Part shown: piece after piece, positions 1 through 10,340 of the stretch | Layout of the letters: the number at the start of each line of letters is the position of its first letter | Position numbering within the stretch: position 1 is the first letter of the stretch | Assembly (NCBI GenBank): GCA_963556695.1 | Contig: CAUWAG010000018.1 | Coordinates: 5,270,001 to 5,334,000, forward strand | Origin: Anthostomella pinea | Taxonomy: Eukaryota; Ascomycota; Sordariomycetes; Xylariales; Xylariaceae | DNA: 64,000 nt | Direction of reading: 5' to 3' | Notes under the pieces: model-generated | Seen by the model: only the letters and a program-made list of their open reading frames with translations | Database searches by the model: none | What the model was told of the DNA's origin: nothing | Made by a program: the position numbers and the translations under genes

Positions 1-96
1 GGTACAAGCTGTCAATAGAATTGCGTTCCCCCAATCATCATAGGAGACTAAATATTTGAGTCATAAGAGAGCAAGACAAATGCATTACGCTCAGCC

Positions 97-848
97 ATGC
101 TTGAACGAAGTACCCCAGACAATGATATTATTGACCCCTGGTCCGCTCAGATCACACAAGCCAAGTCACACATACTCCTTGAATACCATGTCGGACTAGA
201 AGAGGCTGAATGGTGCACTATAGGGACCAAGAGCAACTCCCCAGGAGTAGACACCCTCACAGTACGGATTCTGAAAGCTTGCTGGCCAGTCATTGGGGAA
301 CATATCAGAGCCCTCTTTCAGACCTGTCTACAGATCGGACACCACCCTAAACCATTCAAAATAGCTGAAGTAGTGATGATCCCAAAACCAGGCAAGACAG
401 ACTACTCCAATCCCCGGGCCTACAGACCAATATCGCTACTGTCATGTCTTGGCAAAGGCCTAGAACGACTGATCGTAAAAAGAATTACCTGGTTTGTTGT
501 CAAACTTGGAATTCTAGCTCCATAATATTTTGGAGCTCTACCAAAGCGCTCTGCCACTGACTTGGTAGCCGCACTCATACATGATATTGAGCAGGCCCTT
601 GACCAAGGCCTCGTTGCAACGGTAGTCACATCAGATGTGAAAGGGGCCTTTGATGCTGCCCTAATGGGACGGCTGGTGGTTCGCATGAGAGAACAAGGCT
701 GGCCGGGCTTTCTCATAAGATGGGTCCAGTCATTCATGTCCGAGCGGTCCGCAAGGGTTCGGTTTGAAGGTATCGTGACCGATATAAAAGCTCTCACTTG
801 TGGGTTACCACAAGGCTCACCAGCCTCTCCAATCCTTTACATGCTGTA
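97..848 (+). pseudogene. LINE reverse transcriptase, N-terminal half
   Basis: The frame shows the RT hallmarks PKPGKTDYSNPRAYRPISLL (fingers), SDVKGAFDAA with the first catalytic Asp, and GLPQGSPASPILYML. A TAA at 523-525 interrupts the frame between ILAP and YFGALPKRS; the expected codon there is probably CAA (C-to-T in a CpA context). No authentic start is visible because the ORF probably begins left of the window. The frame stops at 847 only because a transposon has inserted at the TA dinucleotide; the same frame resumes at 2816. Non-functional. Confidence 0.9.
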
Positions 849-891
849 ACATCTCACCCCCCCCTTGCGGACCACCCCCCCACGGACCACT
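849..891 (+). repeat. Left terminal inverted repeat of the pogo-like element
   Basis: Starts ACATCTCACCCCCCCCTTGC. It matches the reverse complement of 2771-2813 apart from a few substitutions and one indel within the C run. Confidence 0.9.
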
Positions 892-1027
892 CCACACCAC
901 ACCACTCTCATTCAGATGAAGCCATCTACAACCACCACAGTTGCTAAATACACTAAGGTCGTGGTGTTCTAACCATAATACAGCTCCCAGAATCCGATTC
1001 CGACCCTAAATCTTCACCAGGGACCTC

Positions 1028-2614
1028 TTATGGGACCTCTTTGCCTGCAGCGGAGTCCCTATAGACCCTCCTGTTCCTCAGCTCCATTTTGGCCTCCCTT
1101 ATGTTAGCCATTGTGACGAATCGTTCCCCTGGTGTTGGTTTGACTGCTTTTTGAGTGGTATTAGCCTTTTTAGCCACTTGAGCCTCAAGCAGCTCACATT
1201 TGGCCCGTAGATTTGCAATGGTAGCAGCCTGAACATCCATGGCCTTGCCAGCCTTCCGCACCAACAAGCGCTCAGAGGGCCCCCCAAAAGAAGGGTCCTT
1301 TCTTTCGAGCTTTCGAGCACTCTCCCGCAAAGCCCGGCTTCCAGAGGGTGTTGTGACAATGGTTTTAGCTACCATCTCGAGAAAATCTGGTGTTGTGGCT
1401 CGCTCAGAAGCCTTAGGGTCCCTCTGGCGTGCCCTGGCCACCCCCTTGTCCTCCAGAATCACATATTTCGACTTCAACGCCTCTGCTCTGTTGCGAGGAA
1501 CAATCCCAGTCTTTTTCCAGGCAATTCTGATGTTGAGGAGCGTCATTGTGTCCTTCCGGGCCTGCTCGTAGCACTCCAAAACCTCCTCCTTAGATGGCCT
1601 GAGTCCCAGACGGCCGCTGGGCGTCTCCTGGAGTAAGGTCTTCAACCTCTTCTTCACCAAATTGAAGACTCCCACATCTAACACCTGGACTACATGGGAG
1701 CAGTGAGGTTCATAAAAGATCAACCATACTTTGTTTCTCAAGCAGGTGGCTAGGAACTCGTCATTCGTGTGGGAGTCGTGGCCATCACACACCAAAACCA
1801 CCCATGTGTTGCCGTGGACCTCCCGAATGTGAGGAATAAAGATATGTTGAAGCCATTCTAACGCAATGGGATTCGAGGTCCATCCATTGGGCGACGTAAT
1901 AAACCTCCAGTCGGTGAATTTGCCCTCGTTTTGGTTGCTAAATCACTGGGCTTGTACGTTAACCCCCTTGAGAATCACCAGCAGCGGCAAGGTCTCACCA
2001 GATCCGCTCACACACTCTAGGGCAGTTATCCATTCACCCTTCTCGACCCTTTTCTTCATAGCCACGTTGCCAGAGGCCTCGGAGACCACCCAATGGGAGT
2101 CCCTAAACCCCTGGGCGATTCCCATTTCGTCGACGTTGTACCAGCGTGCTGGCATGAGGTTAACCACGTCAGGGGCGTCACACCGATCGAAAAAAATGTT
2201 GATATTTGCCGCTGTAGCACCATTCACTCGGTTGTAGTCGATAACACGAGACTTCATTATCTTGACTTCCGGGTTTCGAGACAGGAACTTGGATGCCCAA
2301 TTTTTCCCTAATTCTTGAGCATCCCCGGTGGCATGGAGCATCCGCTGGGCCATGAGACGGAACTTAGAGACCGCCGGAGAATACCCTAGCCGTGCTTGCC
2401 CCAAGGCCCAGCTTGCCAGCTTATGTTCGAGATACGGTGAGAGAGCCTGTTGGAGAGCGCTGGTCTCATTCCGCGTTGGGGTGCCAGAGATTCGTTGGTT
2501 GACGTACGAGCGACTGATTTGCTATTCGAGGGCTGACGAGCGGACTGGAGCTCCGCGTTGGATGGCCAAAATGGCGGCTTCAACTTTTATTTGACGGTCG
2601 TAAAATGACATCAT
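1028..2614 (-). pseudogene. pogo/Fot1-type DDE transposase with two premature stops
   Basis: Reading from ATG at 2614 to the stop at 1028 gives 528 codons in one frame, broken only by TAG at 2522-2524 and TGA at 1943-1945. Visible domains in order: a Psq-type helix-turn-helix (DRQIKVEAAILAIQRG ... GTPTRNE), a CENP-B/Tc5-like helix-turn-helix (NWASKFLSRNPEVK), and a DDE_1 catalytic core. The three acidic residues are still present: WYNVDEMG, VCDGHDSH and VLDVGVF. A charged, coiled-coil-like C-terminus follows. The TGA lies where a Trp (VQAQW-F) is expected, a single C-to-T on the plus strand. With two nonsense codons it cannot make full-length enzyme. Confidence 0.9.
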
Positions 2615-2630
2615 GAGATTCAGCAGTGGA

Positions 2631-2686
2631 TAAGGATTCAAATAGTGTGCTTTGTGAATAAGGATTCAAATAGTGTGCTTTGTGAA
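2631..2686 (+). repeat. 28-bp perfect tandem duplication in the transposon subterminal region
   Basis: The unit begins TAAGGATTCAAATAGTGTGC and occurs twice without mismatch (2631-2658, 2659-2686). It lies between the transposase start codon and the right TIR, where such elements often carry transposase-binding subterminal repeats. That role is inferred. Confidence 0.9.
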
Positions 2687-2770
2687 AAAAAAGATGCAAA
2701 AGTGATGGTGTAGATGGTGGATCACCATAATCCTGGTGGTTGGTGAATTACGCGTTTGTGGGTCAGAACG

Positions 2771-2813
2771 CGCTGGTCCGCGGGGGGGTGGTCCGCAGGG
2801 GGGTGGGAGATGT
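2771..2813 (-). repeat. Right terminal inverted repeat of the pogo-like element
   Basis: Its reverse complement starts ACATCTCCCACCCCCCTGCG and aligns with the left repeat at 849-891. It is followed by the TA duplication at 2814-2815. Confidence 0.9.
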
Positions 2814-2815
2814 TA

Positions 2816-3541
2816 TACAGAGCCAATCTGTGCCTGACTCGGTATGAAAAGGAGATGCTTTGAATATGCAGATGACCTAGAGACTCTCTGTATTGGAAAG
2901 AACCTTAAAGAAACAGCCAAAGAGGCTTCTGAAAATCTTTATTTATTTAATTAATAGGGATATAATAATGCTATTAAATTTGATCCCAACAAAATAAAGA
3001 TCATGCACTTCTTGCGGAAAAAGAACTCAGATAATCCTCCGGTCCGCCACAGGACAATGAACAAAATAGCAAAGGACTCTATGTGATGGCTAGGTGTCCT
3101 CCTGGATAGAAAACTAAACTTCAAAGATCACGTTTCTTACTGGGCCAAGAAAGCTAGTAAGGTAACAAATCACTTTTGAGGACTATATAACACAGTCAAA
3201 GGACTTCCAGTAAAGTCAACCAAGAAGGCTGTGAAAGCTTGTGTTATTCCTATTCTTACACACGGCCTGGAGGCCTGGTACTTCTTGGTACGATAGATGC
3301 TGTACTATGAATGGCGATCAGAGCTATCTTGCCGGTCTGGAAAACACACCCTGGACATATCCTACACTTTGAATCACAGATTCCCCCAGCAGAAGTTCTT
3401 ACGGAGTCAATAAGACGATGTCACGGCCTCCGACTCAGACAAATAGACCAGAGACACCCTCTCGTCGGCAGGCTCCAAGTACAAGCTTGCAAGGAACCGA
3501 CAAGGCTACAAAGGAGTTTCCAGCTAATTCCTGACTTCTAA
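2816..3541 (+). pseudogene. LINE reverse transcriptase, C-terminal half and thumb
   Basis: This continues the frame of 97-848 after the transposon. The catalytic YADD box is at 2865-2876, preceded by a TGA where Arg is expected. Downstream fragments WLGVLLDRKLNFKDHV, ILTHGLEAWY and LRLRQIDQRHPLVGRLQV are typical of the thumb and connection region of fungal LINEs. Several stops and probably frameshifts separate the pieces. The DNA is clearly AT-richer than the gene regions, with clusters of TA. Confidence 0.85.
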
Positions 3542-3649
3542 AGACCGATATTCACTAAACCATCATAAAAAAAGCCCCCAGTCCATAAGAATAAAGATAA
3601 ACAAATAGAGCTCTTTAAGGAATAATTATAGGAGAGAAACATGAACACT

Positions 3650-4490
3650 GACCTTGTCATCTACTCGGATGGATCATAGTTGGACGACCAAGGCACAACC
3701 CGCACTGGATGGGGTTACACCATCAGGAAAGGTAACACTACACAAGAAGTATATCAGGAAAAAGACAGACTTCTTCAAACAGAAGTAGTAGATGCTGAAG
3801 TCCATGGCGCTCTCCAAGGTCTCGCAGCAGCCAGGATAATTGGATGCGGAAAACGGCTATATGTCTGCCTGGACAACACGTTAGTGGTAGATAGGCTCAA
3901 TGGGACTCCACCCGAGACATCATAGATCATTTTTCTATGATTTTAAGAACTTGCCACAGCACACATTCCTAAAGCGACTATCAAATGGATTCCTGGACAC
4001 AGAGATATTGATGGCAACAAAGCTGCTGACATATTAACAAAAGAGGGTGCCATGCTTGAAACGGACACAACAAACCTTTCTACAATCTCTTGAGTAAAGA
4101 GAGATCTCAAAAGGAAGAGCAAGAGAGAATTTGATTAATGATAGGAAAACCAATTAGAACCTAGGTATCAAGAAGTATACTTACATACAGTAACTAAAAG
4201 GGACCTTATATCTTTTGAAAGGAGCACTTTATACAGACTTCTAGCGGCCAGATCTGGATATAGCGACTTTGTTAGATATTATAAACATTTTAGGCATACA
4301 GACTCGAATGATCACTGCAACTGTGGTGGAAAAAAAACACCACAATATATTTTCTTTTGTAAGAGACTTGGGACAAACCGATTACCGCCCAGGTACTCGC
4401 CTAGGGCAGCCTGTTTACAGTACTTAGGGGAGAGGAGCACAGAATGGGCAAAATTCGTGGAGAAGAGCAAGTTCTTCTCATCAATCTGCC
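3650..4490 (+). pseudogene. LINE RNase H domain and C-terminal zinc knuckle
   Basis: IYSDGS starts the RNase H fold, followed by a stop at the next codon. TEVVDAEVHGALQGL, YVCLDNTLVVDRLNG and WIPGHRDIDGNKAAD supply the other expected acidic and His residues. The tail contains DHCNCGGKKTPQYIFFC, a degenerate knuckle. The sister copy at 5104-5914 has His where this copy has Tyr (CAC versus TAT). At least five stops (for example around 3923-3955, 4092 and 4138) disable it; most correspond to Gln, Arg or Trp codons in the sister copy. Confidence 0.88.
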
Positions 4491-5088
4491 GGGCCAATTC
4501 GATTGACTGAAAGCCGTTACGGGTCCGGGTGCGTGGCGGGTAGGCAGAAGACAACGACATTGACAGCCAATGCGTACCATAGAAACAGACGCATATTGTA
4601 TGATCGATGATGAACTTGATGATTGTGTTTGGGAGATGAAAAATTGTTGCTGAAATGTGTAGAATGCTGATAGTTCTTTGGAATGAATAAAACTAAATGG
4701 TTCTTCTCGATGGGCTCGGGCAGACCACGCTCAGCCTTATATATTACGATTGGGACCCAACTTAATACCCTCTGGCAGATCGTCACTATTACTATGTGCG
4801 TCGCTAAGAATCGCCGCACTCAAACACCGAGGCATCGCTGAGAGTACACGCACCGAACTTCCCTTTCCGTCCTTCCGTTTGTATATAATTAGTATGCAAC
4901 TGTGGGCGTGTATCCACGAGATCCAGTGGCGATGTATATTTTCGTGCCCCCCAACCAACCACCTGAAACACACTAGCTGTTGCTATTAGGTAGTGTACCC
5001 GCAGGAGACAGACAAGGCCTATGTGTCAGTGTGTGTAGATCAAGTGGCGTCCGGTTGGTATTACCTACCTAGGAAATATATCTCTTCT
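4491..5088. other. Intergenic DNA between two LINE copies; no gene seen
   Basis: Short frames only, none with a recognisable domain. Homology to the LINE stops near 4490. The segment ends at the target site of the second LINE insertion. Confidence 0.6.
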
Positions 5089-5103
5089 AATTGGTTCCTG
5101 GAG
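5089..5103 (+). repeat. Left target-site duplication of the truncated LINE
   Basis: AATTGGTTCCTGGAG, identical to 5915-5929. The two copies bracket exactly the segment with LINE homology and tail. Confidence 0.9.
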
Positions 5104-5130
5104 TTTGTTTGTTTGTTTGTTTGTTTGTTT
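5104..5130 (-). repeat. (CAAA)n 3' tail of the LINE
   Basis: On the plus strand this is TTT followed by six GTTT units, directly abutting the target duplication at 5103. It lies where the 3' tail of a minus-strand LINE belongs. Confidence 0.9.
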
Positions 5131-5914
5131 TGTATTTAACGTGGGGGGTAGCTCCTCAGTAGTGCAGACCACGCCTCCCAGAGCCTCTGCATCGCAGGGT
5201 TGTGGAGGTCTCAAGAAAATAAGTACAGTCAGTCCCGCTCACGGGCCCATCCCCGTTGTTGCGGCGGTATGACCTTGGGGTCATCCATCTGGTCCTTCAA
5301 GAACAGCTATCTATCGGAGACAGATTGTTGAAAAGAACTTGCTCTTCTCCACGAATTTTGCCCATTCTGTGCTCCTCTCCCCTAAGTATTATAAACAGGC
5401 TGTTCTAGGCGAGTACCTAGACAATAACCGATTTTTTCCTAGCCTCTTACAAAAGAAAATATGTTGTGGTGTTTTCTTTTCACCACAGCTGCAGTGGTTG
5501 TTCGAGTCTGTATGCCCAAAGCGTTCGTGGTATCTGGCAAAGTCGCCATGTCCAGATCTGGCCGCTAGAAGTCTGTGTAGAGTGCTCCTCTTAAAGGATA
5601 TAAGGCCTCTTTCAGTTACTGCATGTGAGTATACTTCTTGATATCTAGGTTCTGATTGGTCTTTTCACCATTGGTTGAACTCTTTCTTGCCCTTTCTCTT
5701 GAGATCTCTCTTGACCCAAGAGATTGTAGGAAGGTTTGTCGTGTCTGTTTCTAGCATAGCACCCTCTTTTGCTAATATATCGGCAGCTTCGTTACCATCA
5801 ATATCTCTGTGTCCAGGAATCCACTTGACGGTCACTCCAGGAGTGTGTGCTGTGGCGAGTTCTTGGAATCGCAGAAAAATTTTCTGTGATGTCTCGGGTG
5901 GAGTCCCATTGAGC
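5104..5914 (-). mobile_element. 5'-truncated Tad1-like LINE insertion with tail and TSD
   Basis: On the minus strand this 811-bp insertion begins inside RNase H (LNGTPPETSQKIFLRF). It continues through WIPGHRDIDGNEAADIL, a complete CX1CX8HX3C knuckle (CSCGEKKTPQHIFFC), about 200 bp of 3' UTR, and ends in a (CAAA)n tail at 5104-5130. Perfect 15-bp direct repeats flank it. The first base of homology coincides with the edge of the repeat at 5914, the signature of a target-primed reverse transcription event that stopped early. Its partial frame has two stops (after KEFNQW and after RTACL). It is in inverted orientation relative to the 1-4490 copy. Confidence 0.93.
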
Positions 5915-5929
5915 AATTGGTTCCTGGAG
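5915..5929 (+). repeat. Right target-site duplication of the truncated LINE
   Basis: AATTGGTTCCTGGAG, perfect copy of 5089-5103. Confidence 0.9.
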
Positions 5930-6426
5930 CTTGGTTGTCTGTTGTCGGTTGTCGGCCTACCTGTATGGCGTAACATGACCCACATGTTCAGGATGGACAT
6001 CTGTAGATCGACACCAGTATAGTTTTTATACTAGGTAGACCCTCCATGATTCCCCAGTTCCACCTTACCGACGTCGATGGGGAAAGGAGCGGTAGACACA
6101 CTAAAAAATAGGAAAGAGCGAGTGGTACTCAGTGCAGTATGCATCAAGGTGCGTGGGCGACGGCGTCGAACCTTAGTCTGCGGTCCCTGATGGCATGGTA
6201 TACTTATTAGGCACTGAGGATAATAATATGATGCAATGCCAAATTACAGAGCAATCAGCCAAAGGCCGGATAAAGGGTGTTCTTGTCTCTGTCGAGCGAT
6301 TATGCCACAGGAAAACAAAGCAATTACTCTTGGACGCCTTTGGGGCGACGAACAGATGGTTCCTCATCAGAACCCTGCCTTCCTGGTAAGAGTATGTGAA
6401 GAGATCACCAGATGGGCGAGACTGCC
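5930..6426. other. Intergenic; no gene seen
   Basis: Downstream flank of the F-box gene. It holds only short overlapping frames without recognisable features. Confidence 0.6.
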
Positions 6427-8810
6427 TCAGCGCCAATACTCGGAGGATTGATAACGCGATGCTTTCTTGGTCCGCACCAGCTCAATCTGCCCTTCCCAGT
6501 GATCAGCTGTACCCCTTTTCCGGAAACGATACTCCTTGATCGCAGCAGCTACATCCCGAAATGGAGCAGGTCCGGCTCTCTTCACGGCTGCTTGGACATC
6601 CCGAGGGAGTATCATTGCATCCCAAGCCGCGTAGAATATGTATGATAAGGGAGGGACCCCGGCGGCGACGTGATTCGGCGTCGCAGGTCCAACGTTGCTG
6701 CAAAGTTTCTGATCTTGCAGATTCCACATGTATTCGTTGAGTGCAGCACTTGATCCGATCGTACCAGATCCAATCCACACCGGGATCGAGTACATGTTAC
6801 CAGTCCAAGATTCTGACAGCTCCGGTTGATAATTGAGGTATTCAGACTGCGTATCCGTGTAGGGAAAGGACTTGAGACGGCCTGAAGTCCAGTGTGAATA
6901 AGGAGCGAGCCCCCCGGGCCCGGCAACCGCACTCGCTCGGGTTGTACTTTTGGACCGAGAGGAAATGCCCCTTGACTCGTCTTCAAAGAAGCTGAATGTA
7001 TCGTTGCTGAAGTCTTCGTCCCCAGGATCAAGGAGCTTGTCGAAGTCGACATCTCGCCCTGTAGACGAATCGACAGAATCATCGGTAAAATCTGGTTCTA
7101 TCTCAAGTCGGAGGTGGCGAAGACCCTTGAGGACAGATGGACCCCGTCCGGTGGATATGGTGGCTGCTTGCTTGATGGCCTTCTGTTGGGCAGATACAAG
7201 GTCTAGAAACCCAGTCAACTGTTCGATGATAGCACCTCTGGATCGTGCGGGGATATGGGTCAGTGTTAGGGAGCTGATACGGGGGTTCATATCGGGTTCA
7301 AAGCCTTGAGGGTATGCACGACGGATGTTTTTGAATAGGGGTCCCTCTGCTAGCCTTGAAGTTGAAGCTAAAGATTGTCCCTCGATGGCAATTGTTGGCA
7401 CTCGGGTTACGAGAGAGTGGTGAACCTCCAGAGACCGAAGATTTGATGATACGACGGGTCGAAACAGATGGGCTGAGCCCAATAAGCCTGTAACACGAGT
7501 TCTCCCAGGAGCCGGGACGTGAAAACACGAGTCACATTCAAAATGCTCGAGCCTCCCTGATGAATTTCGAAGTAGTCTTTCCACTCCGAGCGTAGTAACC
7601 CGGTTTCCACCCAAATAGAGATGTGTGATTCCACCTTTTGCAATGCGTATATCGCCGTGATAGGATGCCATCAATGGACCCGTGGCACCAGCTGTAGCAT
7701 CATCCAGTAGTAATTGCTTGAAGGCTTTGGCATCATCCCGTTTCAGGGGACCTAGTCCGTTGGAGCGGATGACTTGCCATTCTTGAAGTTCAGTCTGATC
7801 GGCCCGCTGAGAGTACAGCGGGGAATCCGCAAAATACCTCTCTGGGTGGTTGAAGTAAAGACTGTGCTCTGATTCCTCGATGAACTCGAAAGGCCCGCAA
7901 CTCCGACTGCCAATATTCCTTGGCAGTGTCAACTTCCCCTCCCTTTCAAAATGCGCATCTGTGTGGAAGGATAAAGACGAAAAGCAGTGCTCCACAATGT
8001 CGTCAATGATCCTATCCGTAAGTTTATTGTTACTTAGATCGAGGCTCCATAGCTGACGACCGAATGTGAGGAATAGTAAGCTGGCGGTAGCATCATCCAT
8101 TTCACGCCCCCTTGCTTTGAAGACGCGGAGTTCTGGGAGTAGCCTCGGGTTCAGTGTCGATTGGATAGCAGTCTTGAGTGATCCAGGAACGTAGGAAACA
8201 TCTAGGTACACCAGGTCTCTGAAGAAAGCCGGGTTGAACAGCTTTGGCGTCAGCTCCTGACGGCAGTTGGCTAGGTCAAGCAACTCAAGTGAATGCGCTG
8301 AGAGGCTATTCGTGGCTAGAGAACCGGGGTCCAGTTCAGGATGACCATCCAGTAGCAGACAGTTCAACTTTGGGAAGTCATGTGGTATAGTTCGAAAGCT
8401 GTTTGAGATAGCCCGCTCGCTAGCTTCAGTGGAGTAGAGACCGGATGCTCTTAAGGCGAAGTCACGAAAGTCCAAGGAGCGGACCATCGAACGGGTTTCG
8501 AGCCGCGCGGACTGGATGTGCTTGTTTATGAAGCGACGGTACCAGGTGAGGTCTGTCAGTCGTCAGTTGAGACGGACAGCTGTTGTAAGACGTCCAGGTC
8601 GGGCTCTGGGTCCTTACCATCATTGGGATGCAGCCCGAGCTGTCTTATGACCACCAAGGGATCCTGCCAAAGCCGAGGATTAAATTGACGATAGAACCGA
8701 CGGTCCACAAGGCAGCATGTTTGCCAGCATCCCACTGGTATGAAAGAGGCAACCAGGGATAGCCAGTCCGGACTGGTAGTGGCTTCGTGGTACGATGGAA
8801 GGCCGTCCAT
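6427..8810 (-). CDS. F-box / leucine-rich-repeat protein
   Basis: Two exons, 8810-8618 and 8552-6427, give 772 aa. The 65-nt intron (8553-8617) has donor GTAAGG, a branch-like CTGAC and acceptor CAG, and joins HPND to LTWYRRF in frame. The N-terminus (MDGLPSYHEA ... WLSLVASFIPVGCWQTCCLV) looks like an F-box, the segment that binds Skp1 in SCF ubiquitin ligases. Residues about 100-480 hold irregular leucine-rich units such as LWSLDLSNNKLTD and ITHLYLGGNRVTT, a substrate-binding horseshoe. The C-terminal third has an Asp/Ser-rich acidic stretch and a globular end. A substrate-recognition role is family knowledge; the substrate is unknown. I chose ATG 8810 because it directly precedes the F-box; the frame is open further upstream. 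Confidence 0.85.
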
Positions 8811-10340
8811 GTCGATGACCGCTTTCGAGCAGGTGCAGGTAGCGCATATGGAGAAAACGGTCCGGTCGTTGCGCACAGCTCATCTTCTCTACCAGATGGA
8901 CCAATATCGGTATTGATCGGGTTTGATTCGGGGTTGAAGAGGACGACGAGTAATTGTTTTCGGATGAAAAGGGTGCGATGCATGTGATGAGTCCTGTCAG
9001 AGGAAGTCAATGAGGCGGATGTCACGAGGCACTTCTGTGGCTCTTCAACCCCATTTCCAGCCACAATGACGGATGGGTCACGGGCCAGGGTACAAGGTAC
9101 CTTGGAGCCCAACTGGTACCCGTTTGTACCAGATTCGTACCCAACTGGGATGATAGCTACTTCTAGGATGGGGACACTACCCATCCTTTCTTTCAATTAA
9201 GCAACTTCCAGAATCCAGACCAGTAGCCACCATTCGTGACCTTGGTCCTGATCCTGGAACCGCTACCCACAAGGCACACTTCAACCTGCACCGCCACATC
9301 TCGTCTGCATGGTGTTTGCGGTATAGCAATATCGCAATAATGAAAGACAACCCCTTTCTACCTGCCTTTTGTTACGTGAGCAGTCCAATTCGCAGTTTAG
9401 AGGTTAATAAGGGTTAAGTGCTGGATCCAGGCTTGATACCTTCAAGAATTACTTGATCCTACCGCACCTCTGGGAGGCTTCATACTATGGAATGAGTTCA
9501 ACAACTTCAAATCGTCTTTCTGGAGTTGCTGGCGTGGAATCGGCCAGGACTCATGACGAAGGTATAGGCTGGTCAAGTAAGGACTGCGAGAACCAGAAAA
9601 GGGAGAAGAAGGAGAGTAATGGCGAGCACTAGAGTCTCTTGGGCCTAGTTGGTCTGAGATACTATTGCACCTCCAGCGTGATCTTCGTCCCAACCGGTGC
9701 TCTTCCTGTGTTTTGCGCTGTTGCGCAAAACGTGGGGGGCTATTGCGGCGCATTCGCCAATCAATGGCGCAGCCAACACGTCGGTGTCTCGCATGCTTAT
9801 GATTGCTCAATTGATACAGTCTTCTGCATGTACGATGACCGGGTGCCGCGCGCGAGGACGTTGGTGGACATGGTGATTGTGCGCTGCTTCGATTTCGCGA
9901 AATTGCCCGGTATCGCGACACCGAGGTGAAGACTCGTTCTGGGGGCAGCCTCCTGTGACGTGATAACACATGAGATAATACTATTCCGAGGCTGGTTTCT
10001 AGTCTCTGACGTCTTGCGTGAACCTGGGATGCGGTCGGCGCGGATGCGACGACGGGTTTCGCGAGCAGAGCCTCATCCATGACGGCGCGCTTCGGCGTGC
10101 TGTATCAAGATTGACGATGTATAAAGGTTGATGATGCTTTGGTCCGTGGAGAGTCTCTCGAGAGAAACCCTAAGTAAAACAATTGAGACCATCCACCAGC
10201 AGATAGAAGACTGCTTCTTCGCACGAATCACTTTTACAAGCACCCAGTCGCCCACCCACCTCCAAGGCCCCCAGACCATCTCTGCAGCAAGATCCCACAA
10301 TCTTCACCATATTCAGGCGAAGACAGACATCGATCCAAAA
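8811..10340. other. Divergent intergenic region
   Basis: This lies between the starts of the F-box gene (-) and the 75-aa gene (+), so it probably holds both promoters. It includes a cluster of five GTACC/GGTAC sites at about 9088-9140 and a perfect hairpin at 9710-9731. A long minus-strand frame at 9442-10080 has no recognisable domain, and I do not call it. Confidence 0.5.
9710..9731. repeat. Perfect 9-bp stem, 4-nt loop palindrome
   Basis: GTTTTGCGC, loop TGTT, GCGCAAAAC. It lies midway in the divergent intergenic region. The function is unknown; it could be a cruciform or a binding site for a dimeric regulator. Confidence 0.8.

Larger units (their letters stand above)
849..2813 (-). mobile_element. 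pogo/Fot1-like DNA transposon nested in the LINE
   Basis: The element is 1,965 bp, with imperfect terminal inverted repeats of about 43 bp at both ends, each starting ACATCTC followed by a C-rich block and TGCGGACCACCCCCC. It is flanked by TA on both sides (847-848 and 2814-2815), the expected target duplication for Tc1/mariner-pogo elements. It contains one transposase reading frame on the minus strand that is broken by two stops. Joining the flanks with one TA removed restores the LINE reverse-transcriptase frame. The element is therefore younger than the LINE, and it was probably non-autonomous by the time of the present sequence. Confidence 0.93.
1..4490 (+). mobile_element. Decayed Tad1-like LINE (non-LTR retrotransposon), interrupted by a DNA transposon
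   Basis: Translated pieces in order give reverse transcriptase, thumb/connection, RNase H and a Cys-His tail, the usual order of ORF2 in fungal Tad1-type LINEs. The element runs off the left edge, so its 5' end is not visible. It is split by another element at 849-2813. Homology to the second copy at 5104-5914 fades near 4490, so the 3' UTR and tail seen in that copy are missing here. Many in-frame stops and AT enrichment show that it is dead. The family call rests on domain order and recognisable motifs, not on a search. Confidence 0.9.

Noticed and set aside
9442..10080. 212-codon minus-strand frame starting MDEALLAKPVV
   Set aside because: After the first 30 residues the composition is Arg/Ser/His-rich and random-looking. 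No domain, no good splice sites, and it overlaps the divergent promoter region.
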